This document shows positions 52,029-61,820 of a stretch of DNA of 64,000 bases, piece by piece; positions within the stretch are counted from its first letter, which is position 1, and the number at the start of each line of letters is the position of its first letter. Origin of the DNA: Nothopassalora personata (lineage: Eukaryota; Ascomycota; Dothideomycetes; Mycosphaerellales; Mycosphaerellaceae); assembly GCA_033816765.1 (NCBI GenBank), contig CM066292.1:2790001-2854000 (forward strand). Reading direction: 5' to 3'. The notes under the pieces are model-generated. The model saw only the letters and a list, made by a program, of their open reading frames with translations. It did not search any database and had not been told where the DNA came from. A program made the position numbers and the translations under genes.

Positions 52029-55000
52029 GGTCTTGTAGTATTCCTGGATCTTTTGCTGACAGTTTCGTAGGTTTTGTTTTGGTTCCCAGGTATTTTCTGA
52101 TTCGTCGTATCCTTTCCATTTGACAAGGTATCGCTGACCTTTCTTATCTAGGATTCTTTCGACTTCGAATTCGTTTTCTGCTTCCGGTTCGAAATGGAAG
52201 CTCTCCTGGCAGGGTGTTTGGGCGTCTGCGGGTTCCAACTTGGAGATATGGAAGACTGGGTGGATTTTTGCGTCAGGTGGTAGTCGTAGTCGATAGTTAA
52301 CTGGTCCTACGACTTTGTCGATTAAAAATGGTCCGACCTTGACGTGATCCAGTTTCTTGGTCTGTCTTCTTGTTCTCAAGTTTTTTGTGAGGAGATAGAC
52401 CTTATCCCCCTCTTTTAGCAGAGGTGCCATTTTTCTCGTGTCCTGCCGTTGTTGAGACAGTTTTCGTTGTGCATCTTCGATCGCCTTGCGTGTTTCTTTG
52501 TGCACTTCCTTAAGAGTATCCGTCGTCACGATTGCTCTCTCGGCTTGTGGATGGGATCCAGGTGTTCCAAATAGGTTAGGATCTTTACCAAAGTTCGCAT
52601 AAAATGGCGTCGTTGAAGTTGTCTCCGATTTGTGGTTGTTCAGTGCAATCTGCGCCATTGGCAGTAATGAAACCCAGTTGTCTTGTGCATAGTTGATGTA
52701 GTGTCGTAGGTATTGTTCCAGCGTTTGATTCATCCTTTCGGTTTGTCCGTCTGTCTCCGGATGATATGCTGTTGACAGCTTGTGTTTAATTCCGATCGTT
52801 CCCATAAGCGTCTTCCAGTAGTTTGATGTGAATAGCTTGTCTCTGTCCGTTATAAATACTTGGGGGAATCCGTGGTATCGGATAAGTCTGTCCAGTACAA
52901 GGTATCCGAGCTGCTCTGCATTGTACGTTTCCGATGCAGGAATGAAGTGTGCGTATTTCGTAAGTCTATCAACCATGACTAGTATCATGTCGTATGGTTG
53001 TTTCGTAACTTGATCCTTTGACGGTGGGAGTTTCGTAATAAAGTCCATTGTGACTTCGTCCCATGGTTTTGTCGGTGGTGTCCTGAACTGTAGGTGACCG
53101 TATTTTGCATGTCTCGCAGTCTTGTTTCGTTGGCAGTGTACGCATTGTTTAATATAGCGTGACACCTTAAGTCTCATCTGTGGGAATGAGAAACTGCGTT
53201 GTATTAGGTCCATTGTTTTTGAAGTTCCGGGGTGTCCGTAATTTGGTCCGTCGTGATGTTGTCGTATGCATTCTTCTTCTCGATCCTTAGGTACTTGGTA
53301 TTTTCCTTGCGATATAGGGAATTGTTCGTCCCTGTCGCCTAGTATCCGTACGATGTTATTGAATTCTCTTGTGTTGGCACTAAGACTTCCGTCGGAGTTT
53401 GTCTTTAATATCTTATGTTGCACTGGTTCTTTTCCTTCCATGTAGTCGCTTCTTCGGCTCAGCGCGTCGGCGCGGCCATTCTCTCGTCCTGGAGTATATT
53501 TAATTTCGAACTTATACTGTCCCAGCAGCTCCGACCAGCGGGCTTGCCTTCGAGTAAGTTCTTTCGTCGTCGTAAAGTACGTAAGATTCTTGTGGTCAGA
53601 AAGAATCGTTAACTTCGGTGGGCCCTCGACATATACTCTCCAATGTTGCATAGCAGCAACAATGGCTAGAAGCTCTTTATCATGGATGTCGTAGTTCTGT
53701 TCCGCTGTGGTCATTTTCCGGGAGTAATAGGCTACTGGGTGTCTCTGCCCATCGTGTGTCTGTGTTAGACATGCGCCTATTGCCATATCAGACGCATCGG
53801 TCTCGATGTGGACTTCCTTGCTACCATCGAATAGTCGAAGCGTAGGGGCTGAAGCGCATTGTTCCTTGAGTTTCTTAAATGCCTCAATCTGTTCCTTTCC
53901 CCATTTCCAAGTGACGTCCTTTCTTGTAAGCATCGTCATTGGTGCTGCTATTTTTGCGTAATCCTTGATGAATTTCCGGTTGTAGTTCGCTAGTCCAAGG
54001 AATGATTGTACGTCCTTGACTGTTTTTGGTTCTGGCCACTCTCTAATTGACTGTGTCTTCGCAGGGTCGATCGTTATCCCTGTAGTGCTGATGATGAAGC
54101 CTAAGAATTTGACTTCTTTCTTATGGAATTCGCATTTCTCGGGTGCCGTCTTAAATCCTGATTGCGTGAGTCGTTCGAAGACGTCCTGGACTTGTCTTAT
54201 GTGTTCCTGTAGGGATCCTTTCGTGTAGACTAGTATGTCGTCCATGTAGGCGATAACGCATACGTCGAGTAGGTCTCTAAGTGTTTCGTTGACAAGGTCC
54301 TGGCAGGATGCGGGTGCGTTGGTTAATCCCATTGGCATAACTAAGAATTCGTAGAGTCCGTATCTTGTCCTGAAAGCGGTCTTCCATTCTTCTCCTTCCG
54401 CCATTCGTATAGCGTAGAAGGCATCTCGTAGGTCAATCTTCGTGTACCAGTCTGATCCGGTTAATCTGTCTTGTGCTTCTTCGATGTTGGGTAGCGGGTA
54501 TCGGTTCTTGATCGTGATCTCGTTTAACTTCCTGTAGTCTTGTACGAGTCGTAACTTCCCGTTTGCTTTTGGAACGAACATGCATGGAGTTCCTGCACTT
54601 GAGGTGGATCTTCTTATCCATCCTTTGGCTAGCTTCTCCTTCAGCCATTCTCGTAGGGTCTGTAGCTCTTTCTCAGACATTTGATATAGGGGTCCCCATG
54701 GAGGCTCTTTCCCTGGCTGAATGTTGATCTTATGATCCCATGGGCGGTGCTTAGGTAAGGCGGTTTTGCCTCTCTCCTCTTCAAAGAGTCGCGACCACTT
54801 GCGATACTCCTTGGGAATACTCAACTCTGAGATGTTAGTATTCTTCGATGGTGCGTTACTTCCATCACTTCCAGTGACTTCGTGACCCGGCGGCCCCACG
54901 CCAGTGTCTGTCCCGGTCGAAGGTGGTTCTTCTGTCCTTCTGTTCGGCGCAAGCTGTATCTCGTTTAGCTGTTTCCTGGCCTCATCTGCCAGTGAACGCT

Positions 55001-55433
55001 GCCACTGCGCAGGCTGAATGTCGACAACGCAATCGCATTCCCTAAATGTGAGTACTCCTCTTCTCCAGTCGATTACTGGATTGTGCTTTCTCAACCAAGG
55101 CATACCTAATACTATGTCATGACTGGCCATATCAGTGACATCCAAGGTAATATTCTCGTGGTGCTGTTGGATAGCCAGTGGCAATGGTGTCGTCTCCCAT
55201 TCCACGCTAGGTAACGATGATCCGTTTACCGCGATCAACTCGTAACCCCATTTCTTCTTCAGGGTAGCTAACCCGTTTCTTCTTGTGAAAGACTCAGAGA
55301 TAAAATTCCCCGCTGCTCCTGAGTCGATCATGACACTGGTCTTGTGTCCGTTGACGATCGCTTGTGTCTGGAAAACTGTGTTTAATGTCGATGCGTGAGC
55401 CTGAGTATTGCATAACTCCCTCCGGTCGCTCAT
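52008..55433 (-). CDS. pol: Element 1 Pol: protease-RT-RNase H-integrase-chromodomain
   Basis: 1141 codons from the ATG at 55433, in the -1 frame relative to gag and 2 nt past its stop. Domains in order: aspartic protease with MIDSGAAGNFIS (about residue 36); reverse transcriptase with KLRLVQDYRKLN and catalytic YMDD near 397; RNase H with IETDASDMAIGACLTQ near 540; integrase zinc-binding HHDGPNYGHPGTSK ... CVHCQRNK near 725-765; DDE core near 796, 861 (ITDRDKLF) and 896 (HPETDGQTERMNQ); GPF/Y-like VGPFLIDKVVGPVNYRLRLP; and a C-terminal chromodomain near 1088-1131 (FEVERILDKKGQRYLVKWKGY, then DESENTWEP). All catalytic residues are present. The chromodomain suggests heterochromatin-targeted integration, consistent with insertion into a RIP-degraded repeat. 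Confidence 0.97.
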   Translation of the reverse strand: MSDRRELCNTQAHASTLNTVFQTQAIVNGHKTSVMIDSGAAGNFISESFTRRNGLATLKKKWGYELIAVNGSSLPSVEWETTPLPLAIQQHHENITLDVTDMASHDIVLGMPWLRKHNPVIDWRRGVLTFRECDCVVDIQPAQWQRSLADEARKQLNEIQLAPNRRTEEPPSTGTDTGVGPPGHEVTGSDGSNAPSKNTNISELSIPKEYRKWSRLFEEERGKTALPKHRPWDHKINIQPGKEPPWGPLYQMSEKELQTLREWLKEKLAKGWIRRSTSSAGTPCMFVPKANGKLRLVQDYRKLNEITIKNRYPLPNIEEAQDRLTGSDWYTKIDLRDAFYAIRMAEGEEWKTAFRTRYGLYEFLVMPMGLTNAPASCQDLVNETLRDLLDVCVIAYMDDILVYTKGSLQEHIRQVQDVFERLTQSGFKTAPEKCEFHKKEVKFLGFIISTTGITIDPAKTQSIREWPEPKTVKDVQSFLGLANYNRKFIKDYAKIAAPMTMLTRKDVTWKWGKEQIEAFKKLKEQCASAPTLRLFDGSKEVHIETDASDMAIGACLTQTHDGQRHPVAYYSRKMTTAEQNYDIHDKELLAIVAAMQHWRVYVEGPPKLTILSDHKNLTYFTTTKELTRRQARWSELLGQYKFEIKYTPGRENGRADALSRRSDYMEGKEPVQHKILKTNSDGSLSANTREFNNIVRILGDRDEQFPISQGKYQVPKDREEECIRQHHDGPNYGHPGTSKTMDLIQRSFSFPQMRLKVSRYIKQCVHCQRNKTARHAKYGHLQFRTPPTKPWDEVTMDFITKLPPSKDQVTKQPYDMILVMVDRLTKYAHFIPASETYNAEQLGYLVLDRLIRYHGFPQVFITDRDKLFTSNYWKTLMGTIGIKHKLSTAYHPETDGQTERMNQTLEQYLRHYINYAQDNWVSLLPMAQIALNNHKSETTSTTPFYANFGKDPNLFGTPGSHPQAERAIVTTDTLKEVHKETRKAIEDAQRKLSQQRQDTRKMAPLLKEGDKVYLLTKNLRTRRQTKKLDHVKVGPFLIDKVVGPVNYRLRLPPDAKIHPVFHISKLEPADAQTPCQESFHFEPEAENEFEVERILDKKGQRYLVKWKGYDESENTWEPKQNLRNCQQKIQEYYKTKKRPAY

Positions 55434-55435
55434 TC

Positions 55436-57454
55436 CTAGGGAGCTGATCCTTTTCCCGAATGGTATGTGGTTCGCTGTGCTTCGTACCTAGAGGCTTCGG
55501 CTAGAACCTGTAGCCCGTTGCCCTGTGTCCACACCTGTAGTCTGTTGCGTTCCTGGATCTTCTGCGTTTCTGAGTAGAGTGCGCGTGCGTGTTGCACTAT
55601 GTTGCGTAATTCATTCGATACGAATGTTCCTGACGGTGTTTGGTACCCGGTACCTGTTATTCGGCTTCCTATAGGTGGTCGTTCTGTAATGGCGGTTGCT
55701 AGGTTTTCGGTTGTTTCCATGAGTGGGTATCCCCAGGCCATGCCTCGTAGGGTGTCGAGTGTCTTGTCAAACTCAATGGAATGTAGCCTCCTTCGTCCAC
55801 CTATCTTAGGTAGGAATTCCTCGTGCCTTCTTTGTAGGTAGATGATCATGTCGTACAGTTTCTTGGGTGCATCTACCGTGAAGGTAAGTTGTTCATTGTC
55901 GTCGTCAGTGTCGCTCTCTTCTCCTTCGGAGGAATCTTCTTCGCTTGATTCTTCCGGATCCTGTTCTTCCTCGATGGTATCTAGCCCGGTGGTTTCTTGA
56001 CTTTCTTCCTGTGGTTCTGGTGACCATGATCCGTTCCATCCTGGGTCCTGATTTTCTTTATCGCTTCCATCTTCGTTGAAGTAGGATTCATCGATGTCCA
56101 CTTCTCTGAGCGTGGCGTTTTGCCTATGCGTCGCTCCTAGGGTTCCTCGTGGTTGCTGAGGCCAATACCCTGCGCCTGATTTCGCGGCGTAGTGGATTTG
56201 ACACGAGTCTTGGTAACAGAATCGCCAATGAAGGCTTCCATGACCATTTCGAGACTCAGGTTCGGTCTCGTAGTCGACTCTTCGTGTCATCATGTTGAAC
56301 TGTCGTGGTTGGTTCTTCGCATCAAATGGAATGACCACCATTTGCTGCCCATGGTATCCTCCTCGTCCTTCTGAGGGGTCCAGGAGAGGCGTCGTGCTTC
56401 TGTTGCTAGCTCTCTCCCCCACTCTCCGAGTATAGTCGGTATCTCCCCGAGATCCAACGCTGCTCTCAGATTTACTAGTTCGGGGTTGCATCATATTGAA
56501 CTGCTCGCGGCGCACCATATTTTTACCGCGGCAATCTCGCGCCATGTGGCCTTCCTTGCCACAGGCATAGCATGTGAGTTTTCCTTTTCCTTTAAAGGGC
56601 TTTCCGTGGCCCCTACTCTTAACGATCCTCCGTCCTCGTTGGGTAACGTCCAGTTCCATTGGCTGTGGTCCATAGTAGGGTTGGCTTTGTCGTGAGAATT
56701 CTCCCTTCGCAACGTATCCTCCTAAGGGTCTGCGATCCGGAGCGTATCCTGCTATTCCTCCTACTTTGGAGTCGTATTTCTTCTCCTGGTGTCGTTCCCA
56801 GAGCTGGTCATCGATATTGATCGACGCCTTCATTAGCTCTTCGAGGTTGGTGATCCGTCCCCCGTGTCTTATCAACTCGTCCTTGACGGAGTCCTTAAGT
56901 CCACGTCGGAACATAGTCATCAACGCCGTCTGGTCCCATCCGGTGATTTGTCCGTATTCTTCGAATTTGGCGGCATACTCTGAAGTAGACGTCTTCTGCT
57001 TTAGGTGTTGAATAATTCGTATGGCCTGTTGGACTTCGTTCGAGGTTCCAAAGATTGACTTCATCTTCTCTTTGAAAAGGGTGTAGCTCCTGAACATTCC
57101 AGTGGGGTCTAATCGTCCCATACCTTCAAGGTATTCCTTAAGGTAAGGTTTGATCCAGTTCTGCGCACTTCCGCGAAGGTACGTGATGGCGAAGATAGTC
57201 CTTTTATCGGCATCGACTGGGTTGAACATGAGGTACATATCCATCTGATTGATCCAGTCGTCGAACTTGGCTCTGTCTCCGTGGAAGAGGTCTGGCTTAG
57301 CAGCCTTAACGTCGTTCTTCCTTGGGGTAGGCTCGTCATCGTCATCAGACTCATCGTCCTTCGTGGTGGTAGTCTGTTGTGGTGGCGCACGGCGGATGCT
57401 TCCTGCTTCGCTGGGGGCGGGTGTTCCCCTACCAGCTGCTTGAGTAGCGCTCAT
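55436..57454 (-). CDS. gag: Element 1 Gag
   Basis: 672 aa from the ATG at 57454 (MSATQAAGRGTPAPSEAG), which lies just inside the 5' LTR/PBS. An open frame extends into the LTR but starts upstream of the likely usable region. The capsid-like part contains FHGDRAKFDDWINQMDMYL, then FAITYLRGSAQNWIKPYL and TSEYAAKFEEYGQITGWD, a retrotransposon Gag pattern. A single zinc knuckle CYACGKEGHMARDC (CX2CX4HX4C) follows. The C-terminal third is strongly acidic. The last codons, TCG GGA AAA GGA, contain a -1 slippery heptamer; the stop is TAG at 55438-55436 and the pol ATG follows after two bases. Confidence 0.93.
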   Translation of the reverse strand: MSATQAAGRGTPAPSEAGSIRRAPPQQTTTTKDDESDDDDEPTPRKNDVKAAKPDLFHGDRAKFDDWINQMDMYLMFNPVDADKRTIFAITYLRGSAQNWIKPYLKEYLEGMGRLDPTGMFRSYTLFKEKMKSIFGTSNEVQQAIRIIQHLKQKTSTSEYAAKFEEYGQITGWDQTALMTMFRRGLKDSVKDELIRHGGRITNLEELMKASINIDDQLWERHQEKKYDSKVGGIAGYAPDRRPLGGYVAKGEFSRQSQPYYGPQPMELDVTQRGRRIVKSRGHGKPFKGKGKLTCYACGKEGHMARDCRGKNMVRREQFNMMQPRTSKSESSVGSRGDTDYTRRVGERASNRSTTPLLDPSEGRGGYHGQQMVVIPFDAKNQPRQFNMMTRRVDYETEPESRNGHGSLHWRFCYQDSCQIHYAAKSGAGYWPQQPRGTLGATHRQNATLREVDIDESYFNEDGSDKENQDPGWNGSWSPEPQEESQETTGLDTIEEEQDPEESSEEDSSEGEESDTDDDNEQLTFTVDAPKKLYDMIIYLQRRHEEFLPKIGGRRRLHSIEFDKTLDTLRGMAWGYPLMETTENLATAITERPPIGSRITGTGYQTPSGTFVSNELRNIVQHARALYSETQKIQERNRLQVWTQGNGLQVLAEASRYEAQRTTYHSGKGSAP
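55451..55457 (-). promoter_or_regulatory. Candidate -1 ribosomal frameshift site G GGA AAA
   Basis: On the sense strand the heptamer GGGAAAA lies in the zero frame as G-GGA-AAA, matching X-XXY-YYZ, five codons before the gag stop. A -1 slip enters the pol frame with no stop before the pol ATG, giving a Gag-Pol fusion. The alternative is termination-reinitiation across TAG-GA-ATG. Confidence 0.6.
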
Positions 57455-57461
57455 CCTGAGG

Positions 57462-57471
57462 GCGTTCAAAG
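57462..57471 (-). other. Element 1 primer-binding site, self-priming type
   Basis: The sense strand directly after the 5' LTR reads CTTTGAACGCC, not the TGG start of a tRNA-complementary site. Its TTGAACGC (57469-57462) is the exact reverse complement of GCGTTCAA inside the LTR (sense strand 57628-57621). That LTR position lies about 30 nt after a TATTTA box (57663-57658), where the transcript should start. This is the Tf1/sushi-like arrangement. Confidence 0.65.
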
Positions 57472-57906
57472 TGTTATTGTCTCGTTCCAGGGCTAGTCTC
57501 AAAAGAGAGATAAGTCAAGTCACGTGGCGGTATTATTCTTTGGAGAGGCTGAAGCAAGCTGAGCGAAGATGAATGATAGGAATAAGAGTTGTATTCCAAT
57601 CAGTGAGATAGTAACATGAGTTGAACGCATCAGAACCATAAGGGTTTCTAGCGTTCCTAAATACAAAGGAGGTTCGTATGCCATCCGGTGTTAGATGTCC
57701 GTCTGTCCACTCGACCGGTCGTCTGGTCGTGTGGTCGTGTACGTCCATACGCTACTTCTGCGGTCGTGTTCGACCATGCACTAAGCGCGCGGTCGTGCAC
57801 GTGACCCGGACGTGGGGTCCCTTTCTCATCCTAGCGATTGGTTCGTGTCTTCTGATTCTTCCTCCCCATGCCACGTCCTGCACCGTCCTTCATCCGAACC
57901 GTAACA
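57472..57906 (-). repeat. Element 1 5' LTR
   Basis: 435-bp LTR, the sense-strand promoter copy. A TATTTA box at 57663-57658 precedes the inferred transcript start near 57630. The right edge is followed by the GCTAC duplication (57907-57911). Confidence 0.97.
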
Positions 57907-60900
57907 GCTACCCTAAAGAAGAAATGGGGTTACGAGTCAATCGCGGTAGACGGATCATCGTTACCTAGCGTAGAATAGGAGACGACACCATTACTACTGG
58001 CTATCTAATAGTACTACGAGAATATTACCTTAGATGTTACTAATATAGCTAGTCATGACATAGTATTAGGTATGCCTTAGTTAAGAAAGTACAATCCAGT
58101 TATCGACTAGAAAAGAGGAGTACTTACATTTAGGTAATGTAACTACGTTATTAGCATTAAACCTACGCATCGACAGCGGACGATAGTAGATGAGGTAAGG
58201 AAACAGCTTAACGTATTCGAGCTTACGCCGAATAGAAGGAACTTAGAACCACCTTCGACCGGGATAGATACTAGCGTGGGGCCGCCGGATTACGAAATTA
58301 CTAGAACGGATAGAAGTAACGCACTATCGAAGGATGCTAGTAGATTGGAGCCAAGTATTCCTAAGGAGTACCTTAAGTAGAAAAGGCTCTTTAAAGAGGA
58401 AAGGGGTAGAGACGCCTTACCTAGACACTAACTATAGGACTATAAGATAAACATTTAGCTAGGGAAGGAGCCTCTATAGGGACCCCTATATTAAATGTCC
58501 GAGAAAGAGCTTAAAACCCTACGAGAATAGCTAAAGGAGAAACTCGATAAAGGATAAATAAGAAGATCTACCTTAAGTACGGGAACTCTATATATGTTTA
58601 TTCTAAAACCGAACGGGAAACTACAACTCGTATAAGACTACCGAAAGTTGAACGAGATTACGATAAAGAACCGATATCTACTACCGAATATCGAAGAAGC
58701 ATAGGACCGACTTACCGGATCCGACTAGTACACGAAGATCGATCTACGAGATGCCTTCTACGCTATCCGAATGGCGGAAGGAGAGGAATAGAAAACCGCA
58801 TTTAGAACACGATACGGACTCTACGAATTCTTAGTTATACTAATAGAACTAACTAACGCACCCGCATCCTATTAAGACCTAGTTAATAAGACGCTAAGAG
58901 AACTTCTCGACGTGTGCGTTATTACCTATATAGACGACATCCTCGTCTACACTAAGGGATTACTATAGAACTACGTTAGACAAGTCTAGGACGTCTTCGA
59001 GCGCCTTACACGAGTAGGATTCAAGACGGCACTAGAAAAATGCGAGTTCTATAAGAAACAAGTTAAATTCCTCGGATTCATTATAAGCATAATAGGAATC
59101 TAGATCGACCTAGTAAAGATACAGTCTATCGAAGAATGGCCGACACTAGCTAACGTTAAGGACGTATAATTATTCCTTAGACTCGCGAACTACAACCGCA
59201 AGTTTATTAAGAATTACTCTAAGACGGCTATAGCTATAACTGCACTTACTAGAAAAGACACTAAATAGACCTAGGGCAATAAAGAACGATAAGCTTTCGA
59301 AACACTTAAAAGACAGTACGCCTTAGCACTAACGCTTCGACTGTTCGACGGAATAAAGGAAGTCTAAATCGAAACGGACGCATTGGACATAGCTATAGGC
59401 GCATGCCTTACATAAGAACACGATAGGAAAAGACACCCAGTGGCCTATTACTTAAGGAAAATAACACTCGCGGAACAAAACTACGACATCTATAATAAGA
59501 AACTTCTCGCTATTGTCGCTATAATGCAGTACTAGAGAGTATACGCGGAAGGAGCACCTAAGCTAACGATTCTTTCTAATCATAAGAATCTCACTTACTT
59601 TACTATAACAAAAGTACTAACCCGAAGACAGGCCCGCTAGTCGGAACTGCTTAGATAGTATAAGTTTAAAATCCGCTATACCGTAGGAAAAGACAACGGT
59701 AGGGCCGACGCACTAAGCCGAAGAAGCGACTACATAGAAGGAAAGGAACTAGTGCGACAATAAGTACTTAAGACTAATCTAAATAGAAGTCTAAGCGCTA
59801 ACATAAAGGAGTTTAATAACATAGTGCGCGTTCTTTAGGACATAGAAGAACAGTTCCTACTAGCATAAGGAAGATACTAAGTACCGAAAGAACGAGAAGA
59901 AGAATGTATACGATAACATTACGATAACCTAATGTACGGACATCCTAGAACTATAAAAACTCTCGAGATTATATAACGTAGCTTCTCATTTCTATAAATA
60001 AGATAGAAGGTATTAAACTACATTAAGCAATGTGTTTACTATTAACAAAATAAGGCTATACGACACGAGAGATATAGACAAATATAGTTTAGGACACCGC
60101 CGATACAACTATAGGACGAAGTTATAATAGACTTTATTACGAAACTTCCTATATCCACGGACAAGGCGATAGGCACGGAATACGACATAATACTAGTTAT
60201 AGTCGATCGCCTAACGAAATATGCACACTTTATACCTACTAGCGAGACATATATAGTAGAACAACTCGGATATCTCGTTCTCGATAACCTAGTACGATAC
60301 TACGGATTCCTAAAGGTCTTTATTATAGACCGAGACAAGCTGTTTACATCTAACTACTAGAAGACTCTTATAGCGGAAGTTAGTATATAACATAAACTGT
60401 CTACGGTATATCACCCATAAACGGACGGATAAACTAAGAGAGCAAATTAAACCTTAGAACAATACCTACGACACTACGTTAACTACGTATAAGACAATTA
60501 GGTATTACTCCTACCTATAGCACAACTTGCACTAAACAATCATAAATCGGAAACAATAGGCGAGACACCTTTCTTCGTAAACTTCGGAAAACACCCTATA
60601 CTATTTAGTAAAAAGAGAAGTTACCTATAGGCAGATAAGGCAATTGCTATAATAGAGGACCTAAAAAAGATACACGATTCCGTTAATGAACGGATTAGGG
60701 ATTTATAGTAACGGCTCGTTAAATCTCGGCAAAAACGACAAATAGCACCTTAGCTAAAGAAGGGGGATAAGGTCTATCTTCTTACGAAAAACCTTAAGAC
60801 AAGGAGAAAGACTAAAAAACTAGATTATGTAAAAGTCGGGCTATTTCTCGTTAAAGAACTACGAGGATTACTTAACTACCGACTACGACTACTAAAGGAC

Positions 60901-61146
60901 GCTAAAATCTATCTAGTATTTCATATCTCTATGTTAGAACCCGTAGACCCTAAGACGCTATACTAAGAAACATTCCACTACTAACTAGAAGAAGAAATAG
61001 AGTTCGAAGTTGAAAGGATCCTAGATAAAAGAGGTTAGCGATACCTTGTTAAGTAGAAAGGATACGATAACTCAGAAAACACTTAGGAACTAACCGACAA
61101 CCTTATAAACTGCTCGTAGGCCCTACGACAGTTCTATCAAAACTAG
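57907..61146 (+). pseudogene. Old chromovirus pol, RIP-destroyed (part 2)
   Basis: Resumes the protease exactly where part 1 stopped and continues through RT, RNase H, integrase and chromodomain, colinear with intact Pol. Relics can be read: the catalytic YMDD appears as TATATAGACGAC (58928) where Met became Ile. HPETDGQTE remains as CACCCATAAACGGACGGATAAACT, shown here only as a landmark near 60411. Chromodomain motif FEVERILDK is intact near 61000. TAG and TAA replace CAG, CAA and TGG throughout. There are no large deletions, so the element was probably full length before RIP. Confidence 0.9.
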
Positions 61147-61168
61147 TAGTTAACTCGGCGAGAGAAGA

Positions 61169-61496
61169 CTACAAGAAGGCGGCGCTAGAACCGGAGTCTA
61201 ACTACGGAGGATCCTCGCTAGGGAACTACTAGCCCTCTAAAAGATTAGTAGCAGATTGCTCGCCTTCCTCTAGGCGCTAGATGTCGGCCTCCTTAACGGC
61301 TATCGCCTCCTCTACACGACGATCGAGAAGGTCTATCTCCTTCTAAATCCGGAGGTCCTCCCCCTAGGCTCGACTCTCCTCCTCGTATAGGTGCTAAATC
61401 TCCTTTTAAAGGGCTAGCGCCCTCTCTCGGAGATCGCGTGTCTTTTCGCGATTCCGTACCTTGCGCTCCCGAAGCAGTTTATGCTACTTCTCTAAT
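61169..61496 (-). pseudogene. Old element's antisense accessory gene, RIP-destroyed (distal part)
   Basis: Read on the minus strand, this is one continuous frame broken only by TAG and TAA. It continues the fragment at 63903-64000 once element 2 and one target duplication are ignored. Landmarks match the antisense gene of element 2: a charged helix (KLLRERKVRNREK), VEEAIAVKEAD against GEAIAVEEAS, and two adjacent TAG followed by FPSEDPP against WWFPASDPS, i.e. two Trp codons lost to RIP. It ends about 20 bp from the old pol stop, tail to tail. Confidence 0.75.
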
Positions 61497-61501
61497 CTCG
61501 A

Positions 61502-61820
61502 TGTTACGGATCGGTCTGGGGAAGCCCGTAGCCAACCAATCGATGCCAGCAGACCAGCGGATGCACCCGATATGCAGAGTGCTCTCAGTGCTCTCGGGTG
61601 CTCTCTCGAGAGAGCAGAGAGAGCAGAGAGAGCAGGAAAGATCACGCCAAGACACGGCACTATATAGACGACGCTCTTTTGCAAGTAGATAGGAGCCTCG
61701 TGCTCAACTCATTTTAAGTATACACCATATACTGTTTGGGACCACTACCTTCTCAACGAGTCAGAGACATCACTGCAAAGATCCAAGCCCAGTTGGGATA
61801 ACGTACAGCGGTTCCTAACA
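61502..61820 (+). repeat. Element 2 5' LTR
   Basis: 319 bp. U3 contains alternating GCTCTC and GAGAGAGC arrays centred on an 18-bp perfect palindrome (61599-61616). TATATA at 61661-61666 precedes the inferred transcript start near 61695-61700. Confidence 0.95.

Larger units (their letters stand above)
50741..57906 (-). mobile_element. Element 1: intact Ty3-type chromodomain LTR retrotransposon
   Basis: 7,166 bp bounded by two 435-bp LTRs that I read as identical, with TGTTA...TAACA ends and GCTAC target duplications. Sense orientation is minus: 5' LTR 57472-57906, primer-binding site, gag, pol with protease, reverse transcriptase, RNase H, integrase and chromodomain, then a non-gag-pol 3' segment, polypurine tract and 3' LTR 50741-51175. 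It is inserted opposite to, and inside, an older RIP-mutated copy of a closely related gag-pol. Identical LTRs and open frames indicate recent, probably still competent, insertion. The 3' segment holds an antisense Cys-rich coiled-coil ORF and a tRNA-like unit, neither typical of chromoviruses. Confidence 0.97.

Noticed and set aside
57454..57502. Element 1 Gag start at 57502 within the LTR
   Set aside because: That stretch spans the LTR end and the primer-binding site; the ATG at 57454 is also the one preserved in the old copy.
61599..61616. Palindrome in element 2 LTR as a CRISPR-like or terminator structure
   Set aside because: It is part of a GCTCTC/GAGAGC array in U3 upstream of a TATA box; no spacer-repeat pattern exists and the host is a fungus.
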